From: Coprococcus sp. OM04-5BH
GTDB lineage: Bacteria; Bacillota; Clostridia; Lachnospirales; Lachnospiraceae
Assembly: GCF_003482105.1 (NCBI RefSeq)
Contig: NZ_QULM01000001.1
Location: 372,001 to 436,000, forward strand
DNA length: 64,000 nucleotides
Direction: 5' to 3'
The position numbers and the translations under genes are program-made. The notes under the pieces are model-generated. The model did not search any database, was not told the origin of the DNA, and saw only the letters and a list, made by a program, of their open reading frames with translations. Shown here piece after piece: positions 61,648 through 64,000 of the stretch. How positions within the stretch are numbered: position 1 is the stretch's first letter; each line of letters starts with the position of its first letter.

Positions 61648-62081
61648 ATAAAAACATCCTTTCTTAAAAATAAATCATAATAAAATAAATCATAACCATA
61701 AAGCTTCTAAAAAATATAAATACAAAATCCACATCAGTAAAAAAAAGAAAATGCCTGACCGGATAATAAAAATACATTGTGCATATTAGTTTAATAACAA
61801 ACAGTATAATTTCCAGCGTGAAAACGATTTCACAAATAGTTTCGAAGTCCAATCTATAACGGATGGGAAAACAAGTCAATAGGCAAAACGCAAATAAAAA
61901 AAGTTTGTAAAAAGTGTTCAAATTATAAGTTATAATGTGTGTAAAATACCCTCTTACAAGAGTTAACAGCCTAAAAAATTGGCGATGGATAAAAATGGGT
62001 TGCAAAAAATCCCATAATATAAGAAAATAAAAAAACAGAGGCAATTATAAGTGATCATGAAAGGTATATAAGGCATATATA
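61648..62081. other. AT-rich divergent intergenic region
   Basis: More than 400 bases without a supported gene, holding the promoters of the MATE gene and hflX. No repeat or RNA structure stood out. The minus-strand open frame at about 61664-62044 is a hydrophobic AT-rich artefact without a ribosome site. Confidence 0.55.
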
Positions 62082-63356
62082 TTGTACGATAACGAATTAG
62101 ACGGAAAGAAAGAAAAAGTAATAGTGTTTGCCGTGGCAGTGGGTGACAGCGAGCTTCAGGATGTGGAAGCGTCCTTAGATGAAATGACGGAGCTGTTAAA
62201 GACTGCGGGAGCAGAGACCTGTGGAAGGCTGATCCAGCCGAGAGAGTATCCGGATCACGGGCTGTATCTTGGAAAGGGTAAGATCGAGGAATTGAGAGAG
62301 CTTATCTGTGAGACAGGAGCCACCGGCGTATGCTGTGATGATGAGCTTTCGCCGGCGCAGCTTATGAATCTGACAGATGCACTGGACATAAAGGTTATGG
62401 ACAGAACAATGGTCATCCTTGATATATTTGCAGCTCATGCAGGAAGCTATGAGGGCAAATTACAGGTAGAGTTGGCACAGCTTAAGTTCAGAGCCACAAG
62501 ACTTGTGGGAATGAGAAGCTCTCTTTCAAGGCTTGGCGGCGGAATAGGTACCAGAGGTCCCGGAGAGAAGAAGCTGGAGATAGACAGACGAGTTATAAGA
62601 GACAGGATATCAAGACTTAAGGCGGAGCTTAGGGAAGTGGTATCCAGGCGTGACGAGCAGCGAAAGCAGAGAAGCCGTTCACACATTCCTGTTGTGAGCA
62701 TCGTGGGATACACCAATGCAGGCAAGTCGACCCTCTTAAATTATGTAACAGGGGCAGGGGTTCTTGAGGAGGATAAGTTATTTGCAACTCTTGATCCCAC
62801 AACCAGGAATTACGGTCTTAAGAGCGGACAGCAGATACTTCTCACGGATACGGTAGGTTTCATAAGAAAACTGCCTCATCATCTGGTTGAAGCCTTTAAA
62901 TCAACCCTTGAGGAAGCGAAATACAGTGATATAATCCTTCATGTGGTGGACGCTTCCGATGAGAACAGGGATAAGAACATGGAGACCGTGTACGACACCC
63001 TGAGACAGCTTAAGATAGACGAGGAGACGGAGAAGACCATCATTACTGTTTTTAACAAGACAGATATGATAGAAAATAAGGATGAGCTGTACAGCATAAA
63101 GGACCTTATCTCTGACAGGACCGTGTATATATCGGCTAAGACAGGCTGGGGTGTGGAGGAGCTGTTTGATGTTATCGAGGAGATCCTCAGAAACAGCAAA
63201 TCCTACATAAGACACACATTTCCGTATACCGAGGCGGGAAAGCTGGGGATCATAAGGAAATACGGTGAGCTTATTACAGAAGAGTATCTTGAAGACGGAA
63301 TATTTGTTGAGGCCTATGTTCCAAAGGCAATTCTTGGACAACTGGGACTTGATTAA
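62082..63356 (+). CDS. hflX: GTPase HflX
   Basis: Ribosome-associated GTPase that splits or rescues stalled 70S ribosomes under stress. 424 residues. N-terminal HflX domain (YLGKGKIEELRELICETGAT, ARLIQ-type start), glycine-rich linker LSRLGGGIGTRGPGEKKLEI, G1 GYTNAGKST, G3 DTVGFIRKLPH, G4 FNKTD, G5 SAKTGWG. The start is TTG 62082 (weak AAGG upstream) with no better ATG before the conserved region. Confidence 0.93.
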   Translation: MYDNELDGKKEKVIVFAVAVGDSELQDVEASLDEMTELLKTAGAETCGRLIQPREYPDHGLYLGKGKIEELRELICETGATGVCCDDELSPAQLMNLTDALDIKVMDRTMVILDIFAAHAGSYEGKLQVELAQLKFRATRLVGMRSSLSRLGGGIGTRGPGEKKLEIDRRVIRDRISRLKAELREVVSRRDEQRKQRSRSHIPVVSIVGYTNAGKSTLLNYVTGAGVLEEDKLFATLDPTTRNYGLKSGQQILLTDTVGFIRKLPHHLVEAFKSTLEEAKYSDIILHVVDASDENRDKNMETVYDTLRQLKIDEETEKTIITVFNKTDMIENKDELYSIKDLISDRTVYISAKTGWGVEELFDVIEEILRNSKSYIRHTFPYTEAGKLGIIRKYGELITEEYLEDGIFVEAYVPKAILGQLGLD

Positions 63357-63385
63357 GTATATGTATGTATTAAAGGAGGAGAAAA

Positions 63386-64000
63386 ATGGACGAAAACAAT
63401 ATGAATCAGTTTGATTCTTTCTCACAAGATCCGGTAAATGACGTGGCACCTGCAGACAATGTGACAGGCAGCGGGCAGGTTCAGAACACAGACACCGGAT
63501 TTAACGGCGGAGCAGCCCAGAATACAGATTTTGGATTTAATGGCGGGGCAGCCCGGAATACAGATTTTGGATTTGATGGCGGTATGGCACCACAGAATGA
63601 CAATTTCAATATCTATGGTGATGATATCTCAGGTGGATATGAGATCATGGAAAAGAAGAGCAAAAAGGGTCTCATTATCGGGATCTCAGTGGCAGCAGTG
63701 GTTGTTATCGCAGCACTTGTCACAGGCTTATATTTTATTCTTAGAAAGACACCTGAGGAAATAGTTAAGAATGCCATGAAGGATACATTTGCAGAGACCC
63801 GGGAAAAGGGATATTCCCTGTTGAATGATACTCTTGGATTGTCTGAGTTCTCCACAGAAAAGGCAGACTCAGAGGTAACCTTCACAGTGGATGAATGCAT
63901 TGTACCTGAGTATAAAGGTATAGGCATGACAGGCTATGCATCTGTTGACGCTACAGATGAGGATGACGTTAAGGCAGCCATGGGCGGAAGCCTTGAGATC
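63386..64000 (+). CDS. Membrane-anchored protein with N-terminal repeat (3' partial)
   Basis: 205 codons, open to the window end. N-terminal acidic Asn/Gly repeat (NTDFGFNGGAAQ / NTDFGFNGGAAR / NTDFGFDGG), one membrane helix (GLIIGISVAAVVVIAALVTG, about residues 92-111) and the start of an extracellular domain (TPEEIVKNAMKDTFAETREK). ATG 63386 follows AAAGGAGG. Similar in plan to the Yip1 and protease proteins here, with Gly/Asn-rich cytoplasmic repeats ahead of a membrane segment. Function unknown. Confidence 0.75.
   Translation, partial: MDENNMNQFDSFSQDPVNDVAPADNVTGSGQVQNTDTGFNGGAAQNTDFGFNGGAARNTDFGFDGGMAPQNDNFNIYGDDISGGYEIMEKKSKKGLIIGISVAAVVVIAALVTGLYFILRKTPEEIVKNAMKDTFAETREKGYSLLNDTLGLSEFSTEKADSEVTFTVDECIVPEYKGIGMTGYASVDATDEDDVKAAMGGSLEI

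Noticed and set aside
61664..62044. Minus-strand hydrophobic open frame in the MATE-hflX gap
   Set aside because: Phe/Ile/Tyr-rich composition expected from AT-rich noncoding DNA; no start signal.

Overview
The window looks like a chromosomal segment of a low-to-moderate GC Firmicute, most likely a gut Lachnospiraceae (Coprococcus/Roseburia/Butyrivibrio type). This is inferred from gene content: a T-box-controlled isoleucyl-tRNA synthetase, AGGAGG ribosome binding sites, CXXC-rich small proteins, a DUF5685/Hsp70 cluster, and glycogen genes. No rRNA or tRNA gene was recognised. Species cannot be fixed without a search.

Layout. 1-9.8 kb: a 5'-cut phosphoglucomutase; a block of three unrelated repeat families (14-bp, 53-bp, 46-bp) and a candidate structured RNA around a PD-(D/E)XK-like gene; a membrane glycosyltransferase; a Yip1 membrane protein; and ileS behind an Ile T-box. 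10-12.9 kb: a stretch of decayed genes (DUF5680, radical SAM, DUF3795, phage HNH and DUF1492 remnants) around an intact Fic protein bracketed by TTTCCCTTAA elements. 12.95-22 kb: an AT-rich accessory island of small, mostly immunity-like genes (CbrC, DUF2185, a SUKH-like/YezG-like fusion, DUF2262-like, membrane paralogs). It contains a RelB/RelE-type toxin-antitoxin pair, a tail tape-measure fragment and several partial duplicated or chimeric copies. It reads as a recombining archive of immunity genes, with no cognate toxin in view.

22-41.9 kb: a zinc-ribbon membrane protein operon; ten near-identical copies of an 83-bp hairpin repeat; a second Hsp70 operon (DnaK paralog, zinc-ribbon TM protein, DUF5685 protein, J-domain protein with TPR-like tail); glycogen phosphorylase; citrate synthase; two surface proteins (DUF5011-like and a clostripain-family protease); a CBS protein with an HEPN-like motif; a transglutaminase-like protein lacking its catalytic Cys; a 58-aa CXXC protein; and an ABC-F ATPase. 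42-49.7 kb: two HPr-like proteins that keep the Ser46 motif but lack His15; fragments of cysK, an alpha/beta hydrolase and hemL around an intact Ktr/Trk potassium uptake pair; thioredoxin reductase; uridine phosphorylase; and a two-gene acyl-carrier-protein plus BtrH-like unit. 49.7-64 kb: cytidylate-kinase-like protein, ArsB/NhaD-type permease, LOG protein, AlkD-like repair protein, a 44-aa membrane peptide with a sequestered Shine-Dalgarno, TetR regulator, glgB, a second ABC-F ATPase, a homocysteine methyltransferase/MTHFR fusion, MATE pump, HflX, and a membrane-anchored protein cut by the window end.

The core genes are ordinary metabolism and translation. The parts most worth attention are the immunity-gene island, the 83-bp hairpin array, the 53-bp array of overlapping mini-ORFs, the shared leader motif TTAAATGGGCTGATGTTCAA, the ACP/BtrH-like pair, and the small membrane ORF with an anti-Shine-Dalgarno stem.
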